The notes: generated from the letters alone by a model not told the origin. DNA of 64,000 nt from Dehalococcoidia bacterium (GCA_020432045.1 JAGQHB010000045.1:1-64000), one strand, 5' to 3'. Shown: positions 49,010 to 58,914, counted from the stretch's first letter. Program-made: numbers and translations.

Positions 49010-50568
49010 AGCTGGTAACGACGGCAGAGATGCGGGAACTGGAAGCGGCAGCGGTCGCGGCGGGCATCCCCGAACGGCAGCTGATGGAGGAGGCCGGGCT
49101 GGCCGTGGCGCAAGAAGCCTGGATGATGCTGGGAACGCTGGAAGGGCGCCGGATCCTCGTGCTCGCAGGGCCGGGAAACAACGGCGGGGACGGGATTGTT
49201 GCGGCGCGGCACCTGCTGGACTGGGGCGCAGACGTGATGCTGTACCTGCCCCGTGAGCGGCGCGATATGTCGCTCATCGAAGACCTCGCGCCGCGCGAGT
49301 TCGTGCTCGTGACACCCGACCTGGACCCGGACATGGAGCGGCTGACCTCGGCGGCAGACACGGCTGACCTCGTCATCGATGCGATGCTCGGGATTGGGCA
49401 GAAGCGGCCATTGGAGCCGGACGAGGCGATCACGCAGGTGCTGATCCGCCTGAAGCAGGCGCGCGCGGGGTACACGCCGCCGAAGCTCATCGCCGTTGAT
49501 GTGCCGACCGGGGTGAGTGCTGATTCGGGCGAGGTGGACCCGGCGGCGGTAGAGCCGGACATGACGATCACGTTCGGGCTGCCCAAGGTAGGGATGTATC
49601 AGGCGCCGGCGAGCGGGTTCGTGGGCCGCGTGCAGGTCATCGACATCGGCATCCCGAAAGAAGCGCAGGACGCTGTGAAACTGGAGCTCCTGACGTCGCG
49701 ACAGGCACGAGGGTGGCTGCCGGGGAGGCCGGAGGACGCCAACAAGGGGACATTCGGAAAAGTGCTGGTCGTGGGCGGCTCGGCGCGTTATGTCGGTGCG
49801 CCGCGGCTGGCAGCGGAGGCGGCGTACCGCGCGGGGGCGGGGCTGGTGACGATCGCCTGTCCAGCATCGCTCGTGAGCTCATCGGCGCCGGCATTGGCGG
49901 AAGCTACGTGGCTGCCGCAGGAAGCAAGCACCACCGGGGGCCTCGCTGGCAATGCAGCGATTTCGCTGCGCGGCGAGTGGGCAGCGTACGAAGCCGCGGT
50001 TGTTGGACCGGGGATGGGGAACGACGATGAGACACGCGCGTTCATGTGGGCGATCTTGCCGGACCTTGCAAGCCAGCTGCCGCGTGGCTGCGTGATCGAC
50101 GCCGACGCGCTGAACGCGCTTTCGGTGATGGCGGACGCGGCGGAGCGGGTGCATGCGAACGCGGTGCTGACGCCGCACCCCGGCGAGCTGGCGCGACTGA
50201 TGGGGACGACCGTGGCGGATGTGCAGGCGCGGCGAATGGAGGTGGCATTGGAAGCGGCAGTGAGATTCGGCTGCACGGTCGTGCTGAAAGGCGCACACAC
50301 CGTCGTCGCGCAGGCGGATGGGCGGCGGGCACTGAGCCCATTCGCGAACCCACTGTTAGCAACGGCCGGGAGCGGCGACGTGCTGGCAGGGATGATCGCG
50401 GGATACATGGCGCAGGGGGTGGAGGGGTACGAAGCGGCATGCCTTGGCGTGTATTTGCACGGTGCGACGGGAGAATCGCTGCGGGAAGAGATGGGCGAGG
50501 CAGGGCTGCTGGCGGGTGAGCTTTCGACGCGGCTACCGCGCGTGGTCCGAGAGATGCGCGCGCCGTAG
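49006..50568 (+). CDS. nnr: bifunctional NAD(P)H-hydrate epimerase/dehydratase
   Basis: 520 aa. The N-terminal YjeF_N epimerase (about 1-215) shows ILVLAGPGNNGGDGIVAARHL and VIDAMLGIG. The C-terminal YjeF_C dehydratase (about 235-515) shows GTFGKVLVVGGSARYVGAP, VGPGMGNDD, VLTPHPGELARLMG and the kinase-like NPLLATAGSGDVLAGMIAG with its catalytic Asp. It repairs hydrated NAD(P)H. Coupled to acpS. Confidence 0.96.
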   Translation: MKLVTTAEMRELEAAAVAAGIPERQLMEEAGLAVAQEAWMMLGTLEGRRILVLAGPGNNGGDGIVAARHLLDWGADVMLYLPRERRDMSLIEDLAPREFVLVTPDLDPDMERLTSAADTADLVIDAMLGIGQKRPLEPDEAITQVLIRLKQARAGYTPPKLIAVDVPTGVSADSGEVDPAAVEPDMTITFGLPKVGMYQAPASGFVGRVQVIDIGIPKEAQDAVKLELLTSRQARGWLPGRPEDANKGTFGKVLVVGGSARYVGAPRLAAEAAYRAGAGLVTIACPASLVSSSAPALAEATWLPQEASTTGGLAGNAAISLRGEWAAYEAAVVGPGMGNDDETRAFMWAILPDLASQLPRGCVIDADALNALSVMADAAERVHANAVLTPHPGELARLMGTTVADVQARRMEVALEAAVRFGCTVVLKGAHTVVAQADGRRALSPFANPLLATAGSGDVLAGMIAGYMAQGVEGYEAACLGVYLHGATGESLREEMGEAGLLAGELSTRLPRVVREMRAP

Positions 50569-50824
50569 CGGGTAGCACCGTGCGCGGATCCGAAGGGGTC
50601 CGGGGCCGATAGCCGGGTGGCGCGTTGAATCTTGACCAAGGGAAAGGCGGGAGCACTGTGCTCTTCCCGCTGGCCGTCGAAAGAAATAGCGTGTGTATTG
50701 ATGAAGTGGTTGGGAGGCTGGTCAGGGTGATCGCAGCAGAGCCAAGGGTTTTCGAGTCCTGAGCACGCCGAACGGCCGGCGGATACCCCGATCCGTCGCG
50801 TTAGCCTTTTACGGCTCGCGGCTA

Positions 50825-52015
50825 TTGAGCCAGGCCGGGCAGGGCATCTTCCTCGGTGCGATCTTCTGGGCAGCGGGGTCTGGTGGTTCCGCCGTGGGCG
50901 GCGCCAGCGGCGTGTTCGTGGCGATGATGGCGGGCGCGGTATTGGCTGGAGTCCCTGCGGGAATCGCCATCGACCGGGCAGGGGCTGGATCAGGGTTGGC
51001 GATCGGAGCCTGGCTGCGGGTGCTCGTAGCGGCCCTGGCGGTGTTTCTTGCGGGCTCGACAGCGGGTGCGTTCATGGTGGCACTGGCGTATTCGAGTGCG
51101 TCCCAGGTATTTAGCAATTCAGAGATGGCGATGGTGCATGCGTTGCAGCGGGAACGGCCCGCCCGTGGCCACGCGGTACTCCTGGTGCTGCAGCATGCCG
51201 GGCAGGGGGCTGGCCTAATCCTTTTCGCACCCGCCCTCTACTACCTGGGCGGGCCGGCAGCGATGCTCGGCGGCGCAGCAGGCGTGTTCGCAGTGGTCGG
51301 ACTGCTGGCGTTGTTCGTGGCGAAGCGCACGGCGGTCGGGAAGCGCGCCCGGACCGGTGTCTCTTTGATGCCGGCACTACGACTGTTGCGCGATGACGAC
51401 TCGGTGGCATTCGCGAGCGGGCTGCTGATCTACTTTGAACTGAGCGTAAAGGCGATGGTCGTCGCGCTGCCAATCCTGGCATTCCGGGAGTTGGATCTCG
51501 GCGTCACGGCGTTGACGGGACTGGGGCTGGCCGGTGGGACTGGAGCTTTAGCAGGCATCTGGCTGGTCACCACGCAGCTGGGTCCGGACGGGGCGGCGCG
51601 GCTGGCGCGGCCTGTGTTCGCGAGCATCGTGGCGCTGACGGCAATGCTGGCAGTGTTCGCAAACGGCGTGCCGCTGGTACCGGGCGCTGCTATCGATGTC
51701 GCGGGACTCGTACCCGTGGCGGCCGGACTGGGCCTGTGCGCCGCGCTGGCGCCGGTTTGCGGACGAGCGGTGCTCTCCCGGCAAGCTCCAGCGACACACC
51801 AGGCGCGGGTGTTCGCGACGCAGGGGCTGTTGAGCGACCTCGTCGCCGTTGTGCCGCTGGCGATCGCCGGGATTGGCACATCGATGGCCGGGGCGGGAAC
51901 GACGTTCCTGTTCCTCGCGGTGGTGGGTTTCGCGAGTCTGCTGTGCCTGGAGTTTGCACTTCCGCGATTCCGGCGAGAAGAACTCGTACTGGCCATGCAG
52001 CCCATCGACGAGTAG
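50825..52015 (+). CDS. MFS-type membrane transporter, start uncertain
   Basis: 396 aa from a TTG. The protein has about ten or eleven hydrophobic helices and a mid-loop (residues about 165-185) basic segment, the MFS layout. The frame is open back to 50705, and the in-frame residues just upstream (SVALAFYGSRLL) complete the first TM helix, so the real start is probably upstream, perhaps the CTG at 50759, or a frameshift has hidden a start. Substrate unknown. Not coupled to nnr (256 nt gap). Confidence 0.75.
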   Translation: MSQAGQGIFLGAIFWAAGSGGSAVGGASGVFVAMMAGAVLAGVPAGIAIDRAGAGSGLAIGAWLRVLVAALAVFLAGSTAGAFMVALAYSSASQVFSNSEMAMVHALQRERPARGHAVLLVLQHAGQGAGLILFAPALYYLGGPAAMLGGAAGVFAVVGLLALFVAKRTAVGKRARTGVSLMPALRLLRDDDSVAFASGLLIYFELSVKAMVVALPILAFRELDLGVTALTGLGLAGGTGALAGIWLVTTQLGPDGAARLARPVFASIVALTAMLAVFANGVPLVPGAAIDVAGLVPVAAGLGLCAALAPVCGRAVLSRQAPATHQARVFATQGLLSDLVAVVPLAIAGIGTSMAGAGTTFLFLAVVGFASLLCLEFALPRFRREELVLAMQPIDE

Positions 52016-52064
52016 GAGAACGCGCTCAGACGTTGGGCCGTTGTGTCCGGCGGCCTGATACCGG

Positions 52065-52070
52065 TACGTT
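52065..52070 (+). promoter_or_regulatory. -10 box TACGTT for leaderless PAP2 gene
   Basis: TACGTT ends exactly 6 nt before the ATG at 52077; TTGTGT at 52041-52046 is a plausible -35. Confidence 0.65.
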
Positions 52071-52076
52071 CCCGGC

Positions 52077-52817
52077 ATGGAATTCCGCTATCACTTCACG
52101 CGGACGGCACTGCTTCGTGAAGCGGTCACGACCGTCGCGGCGGTGCTGGCGTACTTCCTGGTCCGCGGGCTGACCGAAGGCAGCGTCTCGCTGGCGGTGG
52201 AGAATGCGGGACGCGTCCAGGAGGCGGAGGAGGCCCTGGGAATCGCCTGGGAGTGGACGATCCAGGAGGCGTTGATCAAACACGACTGGGCCGTCACATT
52301 CGCCAACTGGGTGTACATCTTTGGCCACTGGCCAGTGATCGCCTGCGGAGGACTGTGGCTCGCGGTGCGCCATCCGCGTTCGTACTTCCTCACGCGGAAC
52401 GCGTTCTTGATCTCCGGGTTGATCGGGCTTGTGATCTTCGCGGCATTTCCAATGGCGCCTCCTCGGCTCGCGGAGGCCGGGCTGATCGATACGGTGACGG
52501 AGCGATCGAACGCGTACCGCTTCCTTCAGCCGCCGACGCTGGTGAACCAGTATGCGGCGATGCCAAGTCTGCACTTCGGATGGGACCTGCTGCTGGGCAT
52601 CGGGTTGGCCGGGGCCGTGCAGCGCCGGGTGCTGCGCTTGCTGGCGCTGCTTCTGCCTACATTGATGGTGGTCGCCGTGATTGCGACTGCAAACCATTAT
52701 GTGTTGGACGTGGTCGCAGGCGGGACGGTCGCGCTGATCGGGCTCTGGATCGCGGTGAAGATCCGGCCACGGAGCCCCGATTGGCTGTGGGGAGGAGCGC
52801 CGCGCAATGTCCGCTGA
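52077..52817 (+). CDS. PAP2-superfamily membrane phosphatase/transferase
   Basis: 246 aa with about six TM helices. The PAP2 motifs are PMAPPRL (motif 1 like), MPSLHFGW (PSxHxxW-like) and ANHYVLDVVAG (catalytic His with Asp). This form, with widely spaced motifs and MPSLHFGW, is the PAP2_3 (Aur1/inositol-phosphoryltransferase-like) group. It may cleave or transfer a phospholipid head group. The stop overlaps the next gene by 11 nt. Confidence 0.88.
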   Translation: MEFRYHFTRTALLREAVTTVAAVLAYFLVRGLTEGSVSLAVENAGRVQEAEEALGIAWEWTIQEALIKHDWAVTFANWVYIFGHWPVIACGGLWLAVRHPRSYFLTRNAFLISGLIGLVIFAAFPMAPPRLAEAGLIDTVTERSNAYRFLQPPTLVNQYAAMPSLHFGWDLLLGIGLAGAVQRRVLRLLALLLPTLMVVAVIATANHYVLDVVAGGTVALIGLWIAVKIRPRSPDWLWGGAPRNVR

Positions 52818-53505
52818 CCCGCCGTTCCTCGCTATTGCCCACCGGTACGGAAACGGGCTGCGGCAGCTCCACCGGGCCGAGGATGCGGGCGCGGACCTCG
52901 TGGAGGCTGACGTATGGCTCTACCGCGGCCGGCTGGAGGTTCGGCACAGCAAGACGATGGGACCAGTCCCGCTGTTGTGGGACCGCTGGAGCCTGGAGCC
53001 GGCCTCGCGTGCGCGGCTGAGCCTGGCGGCACTCGTGCAAGCAGCCGCACCCGGGACCGAGCTGATGCTGGACCTTAAAGGGGCTGCTCCGGGCCTCCCC
53101 GGAGCAGTGCTCGGAGAAATGGAACGGGTCGCACCTGGCCGGAGCTATGCAGTGTGCTCGCAGGGTTGGCAGCTGCTGACGCCATTTGAACCGCTACCGC
53201 ACGTCCGCGTGGTGCACTCCGTGGGGAACGTACGGGCATTGCGCGATGTGCTGAACAGACTTTCGGGTGAATCGCACCACGCAATTTCCATCAACCAGAA
53301 GCTGCTGGATGCGGCACTGGTCCGCGAGCTGCGGCAGGCGGCGCCCACGGTGATGACGTGGCCTATTAACTCGCTGGAACGGCTCGCACGCGTTCGCAAC
53401 TGGGGCGTGACGGGGGCGATCAGCGATCGGCTCGCGATCGTCCGAACTATCGTGGGTGCGCGCGGTGATCGGGAAGCGACCGGTTCAGGCAAGGGGATGG
53501 AATGA
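52807..53505 (+). CDS. glycerophosphodiester phosphodiesterase family protein
   Basis: 232 aa. The GDPD barrel opens with FLAIAHRYGNGL (HRG-like HRYG), then AGADLVEADVWLYRGRLEVRHSK with E-x-D and the second His. A later ELMLDLKG carries another ligand Asp/Lys. It would hydrolyse glycerophosphodiesters to glycerol-3-phosphate. It overlaps the PAP2 gene, so both may act in phospholipid head-group turnover. Confidence 0.9.
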   Translation: MSADPPFLAIAHRYGNGLRQLHRAEDAGADLVEADVWLYRGRLEVRHSKTMGPVPLLWDRWSLEPASRARLSLAALVQAAAPGTELMLDLKGAAPGLPGAVLGEMERVAPGRSYAVCSQGWQLLTPFEPLPHVRVVHSVGNVRALRDVLNRLSGESHHAISINQKLLDAALVRELRQAAPTVMTWPINSLERLARVRNWGVTGAISDRLAIVRTIVGARGDREATGSGKGME

Positions 53506-53554
53506 CAGCGGCGCGGCTTCACGGGAATGGCGCACGGCCATAGCGTGGAATGCT

Positions 53555-54616
53555 GTGCACGAGGAGCGTTACGACGATGAACCGGGCTCCGCGGGCGGGA
53601 CCGGGTTGCGGGCTGTCGCGGCATTTGCCGCGATCGGAACGATGGCGCTGCTCATGCTCTTTGTCGTCACGGCGGCTTCGACTCGAGCCTTGCCGGCCGT
53701 GTTGCCCGGCTGGGACGTGTCCGTGCCGGGCGTGTCCCAGGCACTGGCCGAGCTGCCGGAGGGGTACCGGGTTGAAGCGCCGGCGGAAGACCATCGCTTC
53801 AACCGGCCCATCCGCATCCTCGTCCTGGGCGCGGACCGGCGGCCGGACGAATCGCCGCTGTCGGCGCGCACCGATTCGATCCTGGTGCTGACGCTGGACC
53901 CGGCGACGCATCGGGGGACGGTGCTCTCGGTGCCCCGGGATATGTGGGTACAGTTCGGCGAGGGCGACTACGGGCGGATCAACGCGTCGTTCCGGGCCGG
54001 GGCAGAGGGCGGAGGGACGATCAACGCGGGAGCCGAACAGACCATTCGCGACCTGCGCGAGAACTTCGGCATCGAAGCCGACTACTTCGTGTGGCTGGAT
54101 ATCCGGGGCGCGGCGCGCGTGATCGAGGCGCTGGGAGGCGTCGATGTGGACATCCCGGCGGAACTGACGGTGGCGGAGTGGTTCTATTCCGATGACGACG
54201 AGACAAGTCCTCGCTATGTCGAGTTCCCCGAAGGGAAGCAGCACCTGACCGGGTACGAAGCAATAGCGTTTTCGCGCTACCGGGAGGATAGCGACCTGTA
54301 CCGTGTCCAGCGTCAGCAGCTGGTGCTTCGCGCGCTGTTGGAAGACGCGGTGGCGTTCCGGGGATTGATCGGTGCGCCGGTGGCCGCGTGGGCGGCACGG
54401 AGCGTGGTGGTGACCGATATCCCAGCGGGGCGGGTGCCGGGGATTGCCCTGCTGGCAAGCCGGGTAGCCGGTGAACTGGAGACGTTTTCGCTGGGGGACC
54501 AGGTGGACGGTACGCCGACGGTCTGGCCGGTCACAACGGCGGACGGCGCTTCGGTGCTGGATTGGGACGCGGCGAACGTTGCCGTGCTCGTGGCAAACGC
54601 GGCAGCGACACGCTGA
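53555..54616 (+). CDS. LytR-CpsA-Psr (LCP) family protein
   Basis: 353 aa from the GTG at 53555, with TAGCGT 8 nt upstream; the frame is open further upstream without better signal. One TM helix (about 18-42) anchors it. The LCP domain has RILVLGADRRPDESPLSARTD, VLSVPRDMWVQF, RINASFRAG and AFSRYREDSDLYRVQRQQLV, with the Asp/Arg pattern that binds polyprenyl phosphate. LCP enzymes ligate glycopolymers to peptidoglycan. It is fifty bases from fabF, which has its own promoter. Confidence 0.93.
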   Translation: MHEERYDDEPGSAGGTGLRAVAAFAAIGTMALLMLFVVTAASTRALPAVLPGWDVSVPGVSQALAELPEGYRVEAPAEDHRFNRPIRILVLGADRRPDESPLSARTDSILVLTLDPATHRGTVLSVPRDMWVQFGEGDYGRINASFRAGAEGGGTINAGAEQTIRDLRENFGIEADYFVWLDIRGAARVIEALGGVDVDIPAELTVAEWFYSDDDETSPRYVEFPEGKQHLTGYEAIAFSRYREDSDLYRVQRQQLVLRALLEDAVAFRGLIGAPVAAWAARSVVVTDIPAGRVPGIALLASRVAGELETFSLGDQVDGTPTVWPVTTADGASVLDWDAANVAVLVANAAATR

Positions 54617-54654
54617 TCGGGAGCGACGCGCTCGCCGCAAGCCGGTGCGAGAGG

Positions 54655-54660
54655 TACGCT
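54655..54660 (+). promoter_or_regulatory. -10 box TACGCT for leaderless fabF
   Basis: TACGCT ends 7 nt before the GTG at 54668; no Shine-Dalgarno between. Confidence 0.55.
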
Positions 54661-54667
54661 TCGGGCC

Positions 54668-55921
54668 GTGAATAGACGGGTTGTTGTCACGGGAATGGGC
54701 ATGATTACGCCCATTGGCCACTCGGTCGAAGCCAACTGGGATGCACTGGTGAACGGGCGGTCCGGCACAGCCCGGATCACGCGGTTCGACCCCGACGGAT
54801 ATGCTTCGCAGGTCGCAGGCGAGGTGAAAGATTTCGACGCAGCGGCACACATCGACCGCAAGGAAGCGAAACGGACAGACCGGTTTGCGCAGTTCGCGAT
54901 CGTGGCGGCCCGTGAAGCCCTGACTTGCGCGGGCTTCGAAGTGACCGCGGAGAACGGGCACCGCGTGGCATGCGTTATCGGCAGCGCCCATGGGGGGATT
55001 ACCACGCTGCTGCAAGAGCAAGACGTGTTGCGGACGAAGGGCCCGGGGCGGGTGAGTCCATTCGTGATCCCGATGACGCTTACTGACATGGCCTGCGCGA
55101 ACGTGAGCATCCGGTTTGGCACGCGCGCTGTGAACTACAGCCTTGTGAGTGCCTGCGCGAGTTCGGCCGACAGCATCGGTGAGGCCGCGAACGTGATCCG
55201 CCGGGGGGATGCGGATGTGGCGCTGGCGGGCGGAGCCGAGGCACCGATTACGCCGCTAACGGTTGCGGGGTATAGCGCGGCGAGGGCACTGGGGACTAAC
55301 AACGATGACCCCGAGCGCGCTTCGCGGCCGTTCGACGTGCGCCGGTCCGGGTTCATCATGGCGGAGGGGGCCGGGATCCTGCTGCTGGAGGCGGAAGAGC
55401 ACGCGCTCGCCCGGAACGCGACAATACTTGCCGAGTTGGCCGGCTATGGTGCAACCAGCGATGCATTTCATATTACCCAGCCAGATGAAAACGGCCGCGG
55501 CGCCATGAGGGCGATGCAGCTCGCGCTTGAGCAGGCGGACCTGCAGCCGGACGACGTGGACTACCTGAATGCGCACGGCACATCGACGCCAATGAACGAC
55601 AAGCTGGAGACGCTGGCAATCAAGCGGGCGTTTGGCGACTACGCCTACAGCCTGCCAATCAGTTCCAGCAAGTCTATGACGGGGCACCTCCTCGGGGCGG
55701 CGGGTGGCGTCGAGGCGATCGTCTCGGTGCTGGCGATCAACAACAATATCATCCCGCCAACAGCAAATTACGGAATGCCAGACCCGGACTGCGACCTGGA
55801 TTATGTCCCGAATATAGCCCGGCCGATGGCGGCGATCGATGTGGTAATGAGCAATTCACTCGGCTTTGGCGGACACAACGCGAGCCTGTTGTTCAGGCGT
55901 TACCGGCCGGGGGGCGAATGA
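54668..55921 (+). CDS. fabF: 3-oxoacyl-[acyl-carrier-protein] synthase II
   Basis: 417 aa, KAS II length. The Cys-His-His triad is YSLVSACASSADS (Cys near residue 165), NAHGTSTPMND (His) and SKSMTGHLLGAAGG (Lys-His). It elongates acyl-ACP with malonyl-ACP. The stop overlaps recJ (ATGA). Other fatty-acid-synthesis genes are not adjacent, though acpS is upstream. Confidence 0.95.
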   Translation: MNRRVVVTGMGMITPIGHSVEANWDALVNGRSGTARITRFDPDGYASQVAGEVKDFDAAAHIDRKEAKRTDRFAQFAIVAAREALTCAGFEVTAENGHRVACVIGSAHGGITTLLQEQDVLRTKGPGRVSPFVIPMTLTDMACANVSIRFGTRAVNYSLVSACASSADSIGEAANVIRRGDADVALAGGAEAPITPLTVAGYSAARALGTNNDDPERASRPFDVRRSGFIMAEGAGILLLEAEEHALARNATILAELAGYGATSDAFHITQPDENGRGAMRAMQLALEQADLQPDDVDYLNAHGTSTPMNDKLETLAIKRAFGDYAYSLPISSSKSMTGHLLGAAGGVEAIVSVLAINNNIIPPTANYGMPDPDCDLDYVPNIARPMAAIDVVMSNSLGFGGHNASLLFRRYRPGGE

Positions 55922-57615
55922 CGTTCGCAGCAGCGCGACCATTGACCCGTTGGCAGTTGCGCGACCCCTTCGCACACCAGAACGGGATCCCCAGGTTCCC
56001 GGAGGTAGTCGCGACCGTCCTCGCTGCTCGGGGAATCACCACCCGGGACGCAGCCGACCGCTTCTACAAGCCACACCTTGATGCAGAACACGACCCGCTC
56101 TTGCTCCCTGGCATGCAGGATGCCGTCGACCGGACTCGCCGCGCGGTGAGGCAGGGCGAACTGATCTGCCTGTATGGGGATTTCGACGTGGACGGGGTGA
56201 CGTCAATCGCGGTGCTGACGCTTGGCCTGCGGGAACTTGGTGCGAAGACCGTGCCGTACATCCCCGACCGGTTCACCGAAGGCTATGGGCTAAACTCCGG
56301 CGCCGTGCGCCGGATCCATGCCATGGGGGCTGCCGTGCTGATGACGGCGGATTGCGGCATCTCTTCGGTGGATGAAGTGCGGGTGGGCAACGAACTGGGG
56401 ATGGACACGATCATCCTCGACCATCACACGGTGCCGGACGAGATGCCGGCGGCACTTGCCGCGGTGAATCCGAAGCGGTTGGATTCGCCGTATCCGTTCA
56501 CGGAGCTGGCGGCGGTGGGCGTGGCCTACCGGTTCCTGCAGGTGCTGTACGAAGCAGAGGGGCGGACGCTCGACGAATCGGCGTTCCTCGACCTCGTAGC
56601 ACTTGGCACGGTGGTTGACGTGGCGCCGCTGGCTGACGAGAACCGCCGGATCGTGACAAGCGGGCTGGGGCGGATGCAGGGGGGGCTGCGGCCAGGCCTG
56701 GAGGCGCTTGCAGCGGTCGCGGGGATACGCGCGGAGAAATTCAACGCGGAAACGCTCGGGTTTGCGATCGGCCCGCGGATGAACGCGGCAGGCCGGCTGA
56801 AACATGCGAACCTGGCGCTTGAGCTGATGATGGCCGAGGACCTGGCGACGGCAAGACCGCTGGCGCAGGAACTGGATGTGTTGAACCGGGAGCGGCAGCA
56901 ACAGACGATCGAAGCGCTGGCCGCAGCGCAAGAGCTGTGCGACCCACGAGATCCCCTGATCATGGTCGGCAGCGACGAGATCCACGCCGGAATCGTGGGG
57001 CTGGTGGCGGCGCGGCTGGCCGACACCTGGAACCGGCCCACCGTGGTGTACGAACGCGGGGCAGAGACGAGCCGGGCGAGCTGCCGGAGCATCCCGGCGT
57101 TCGACATTGTCGGCGCGATCCGCAAGGAGAAGCACCTCCTGGAGCGGCATGGCGGACACCGTGCGGCGGCGGGCTTCACGGTCCGCAACGAGCACCTGGA
57201 AGCACTGCGGGAGCGGCTGATCAACACGGCAGCGGAGTTGCTGGACGAGGACAGCCTGGTGCGGACGTTCACGGTGGACTGCGAGACGCCGCTCTCGTCC
57301 GTCAGCGGGCTGGATGTGAAGGGGCTGATGCGGTTCGAGCCGTGCGGGCAGGGGAACCCGAAACCAGTATTGCTGAGCCGGAACGTGAAGGTGATGCGTA
57401 CAAAGACGGTTGGCGCGGGTGGAGAACATCTGACAATGACGCTCAAAGACGGTCCGCTGACATGGCCGGCGATCGCCTTCCGGCAGGGCGAAAACGACGT
57501 CGCGAACGAGATCGATATTGTCTATTCGTTCTCGCGGGACTGGGGCGGGGACCAGCTAAAGCTAGAAGTTCACGACTTTGCACCATCTGGTGTGGGCCGG
57601 CCGCTGGAAGAGTGA
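55918..57615 (+). CDS. recJ: single-stranded-DNA-specific exonuclease RecJ
   Basis: 565 aa. DHH-family motifs are YGDFDVDGVTS (motif I), VLMTADCGISS (II), TIILDHHTVPD (DHH, III) and VNPKR, with the DHHA1-type GSDEIHAGIVGLVAARLAD and GGHRAAAGF. The C-terminal OB fold fits. It degrades ssDNA 5' to 3' in recombination and mismatch repair. Coupled to fabF and followed at 1 nt by the next gene. Confidence 0.95.
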   Translation: MTFAAARPLTRWQLRDPFAHQNGIPRFPEVVATVLAARGITTRDAADRFYKPHLDAEHDPLLLPGMQDAVDRTRRAVRQGELICLYGDFDVDGVTSIAVLTLGLRELGAKTVPYIPDRFTEGYGLNSGAVRRIHAMGAAVLMTADCGISSVDEVRVGNELGMDTIILDHHTVPDEMPAALAAVNPKRLDSPYPFTELAAVGVAYRFLQVLYEAEGRTLDESAFLDLVALGTVVDVAPLADENRRIVTSGLGRMQGGLRPGLEALAAVAGIRAEKFNAETLGFAIGPRMNAAGRLKHANLALELMMAEDLATARPLAQELDVLNRERQQQTIEALAAAQELCDPRDPLIMVGSDEIHAGIVGLVAARLADTWNRPTVVYERGAETSRASCRSIPAFDIVGAIRKEKHLLERHGGHRAAAGFTVRNEHLEALRERLINTAAELLDEDSLVRTFTVDCETPLSSVSGLDVKGLMRFEPCGQGNPKPVLLSRNVKVMRTKTVGAGGEHLTMTLKDGPLTWPAIAFRQGENDVANEIDIVYSFSRDWGGDQLKLEVHDFAPSGVGRPLEE

Positions 57616-57616
57616 C

Positions 57617-58027
57617 GTGGCCGAGATCCGCTTGAGCGACGACGGTAACCGGGCGCTGGCCGAAGCACAGAGCTTCTGCCGGCGAGCGAATGTCGCGATA
57701 GTCAGCGCGGAGCATCTGCTCGCCGGGGCGTTGCTGGTCCTTTCGGAGTCGGGAGCCGAGGGGATTCCGGACAGGACGGCGTTGGAAGCAGCGCTCATGC
57801 TGGCACAGGGCGCGGGGAGCGATGCATTCAGCGAGCGGGTGATGTTCGGGTCGGCGGCGCGCGAAGCGATCAATAGCACAGCAGGCACGGTGCGACAGGG
57901 CGGCGGCAGTATCATCGGCCCGCGGGAGCTGGCACTCGGCACTGTCGATTCTGGAAACGTGAGCCCAATGTTCTTCACGGCACTCGGGATGGCACGCGAA
58001 CGGCTCCGGACGGCGCTCTCGGCGTAG
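57617..58027 (+). CDS. Clp N-terminal-domain-like protein
   Basis: 136 aa from the GTG at 57617, 1 nt after the recJ stop. Two Clp_N-like repeats can be seen: RLSDDGNRALAEAQSFCRRA with VSAEHLLAGALL, and VMFGSAAREAINSTAG with IGPRELALGTV. That fits the helical N-domain of ClpA/ClpC without an ATPase. It might act as a free adaptor or inhibitor for Clp proteases. The match is by eye and moderate. It follows recJ, an unusual pairing. Confidence 0.75.
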   Translation: MAEIRLSDDGNRALAEAQSFCRRANVAIVSAEHLLAGALLVLSESGAEGIPDRTALEAALMLAQGAGSDAFSERVMFGSAAREAINSTAGTVRQGGGSIIGPRELALGTVDSGNVSPMFFTALGMARERLRTALSA

Positions 58028-58080
58028 GCCGGGATCCTGTAGGCTCGGCCCATTACTTGCTTGAGCGGAGGGGGCTGCAC

Positions 58081-58914
58081 ATGGGCGTACTCGACGGACA
58101 GGTAGCAATCGTGACGGGCGCGAGCCGTGGGCTCGGCAAGGACATAGCGCTGTCGCTGGCCAGGGCCGGGGCAATGGTGATCGTCTCGGCGCGGACGGAC
58201 GAGCCGGGGCAGTCGCGGATCCCGGGTTCGCTCGCAGACACGGTGGGCCAGATCGAGGACGCGGGCAGCAAGGCGCGGGCGATCCGCTGCGATGTAGCCG
58301 ACGAAGCGGACATCCAGAACCTGGTGAAGACGACCCTGGACGACTTCGGCAAGATCGACATCCTGGTGAACAACGCTGGCATCCTGGTGCCGGGCACGGT
58401 CCTGGAAATGGAGCCGAAGCACTGGCGGCTGTCGTTCAAGGTGAACATGGAAGGACCGTTCCTGGTCTGCAAGGCGGCGCTGCCGGCGATGATCGATGCG
58501 GGCGGCGGGCACATCATCAACATCTCGTCACGGGGAGCGATTGGACCGGGGGCCGGCCCGTACGACGTGGCACGTCCTACGGGCGGTGCAGCATATGGGG
58601 CGACGAAGGCGGCACTTGAACGGTTTTCACAGGGGCTCGCGTCGGAAGTATTCCAGCACAAGGTGTCGGTGAACGTGTTGTCGCCTCACCTGGCGATCTG
58701 GTCGGAAGGGGGGCACTTCTTCCGGACCCGCGCGGGCGAGCCGGATTATTCGGGCTGGCGGATGACAGGCGACATCATCGGCGACGCGGCCGTCGTGATC
58801 TGTTCACAGGAACGCGGGCGGTACACGGGCAACATCCTGTACGACGAGCTGGTCATGTTGAAGGAAGGCGGGATGAGCGCGGAGGAAGTAGCGAGGCGGT
58901 ACCCGGTGGAGTAG
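58081..58914 (+). CDS. short-chain dehydrogenase/reductase
   Basis: 277 aa from the ATG at 58081, with GGAGGGGG upstream. The SDR fold shows VTGASRGLGKDIALSLA (NAD(P) binding), VNNAGILVPG and ISSRGAIGPG (Ser), and YGATKAALE with YxxxK. It resembles 3-oxoacyl reductases, but the substrate is unknown. It lies 53 nt after the Clp-N-like gene. Confidence 0.92.
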   Translation: MGVLDGQVAIVTGASRGLGKDIALSLARAGAMVIVSARTDEPGQSRIPGSLADTVGQIEDAGSKARAIRCDVADEADIQNLVKTTLDDFGKIDILVNNAGILVPGTVLEMEPKHWRLSFKVNMEGPFLVCKAALPAMIDAGGGHIINISSRGAIGPGAGPYDVARPTGGAAYGATKAALERFSQGLASEVFQHKVSVNVLSPHLAIWSEGGHFFRTRAGEPDYSGWRMTGDIIGDAAVVICSQERGRYTGNILYDELVMLKEGGMSAEEVARRYPVE

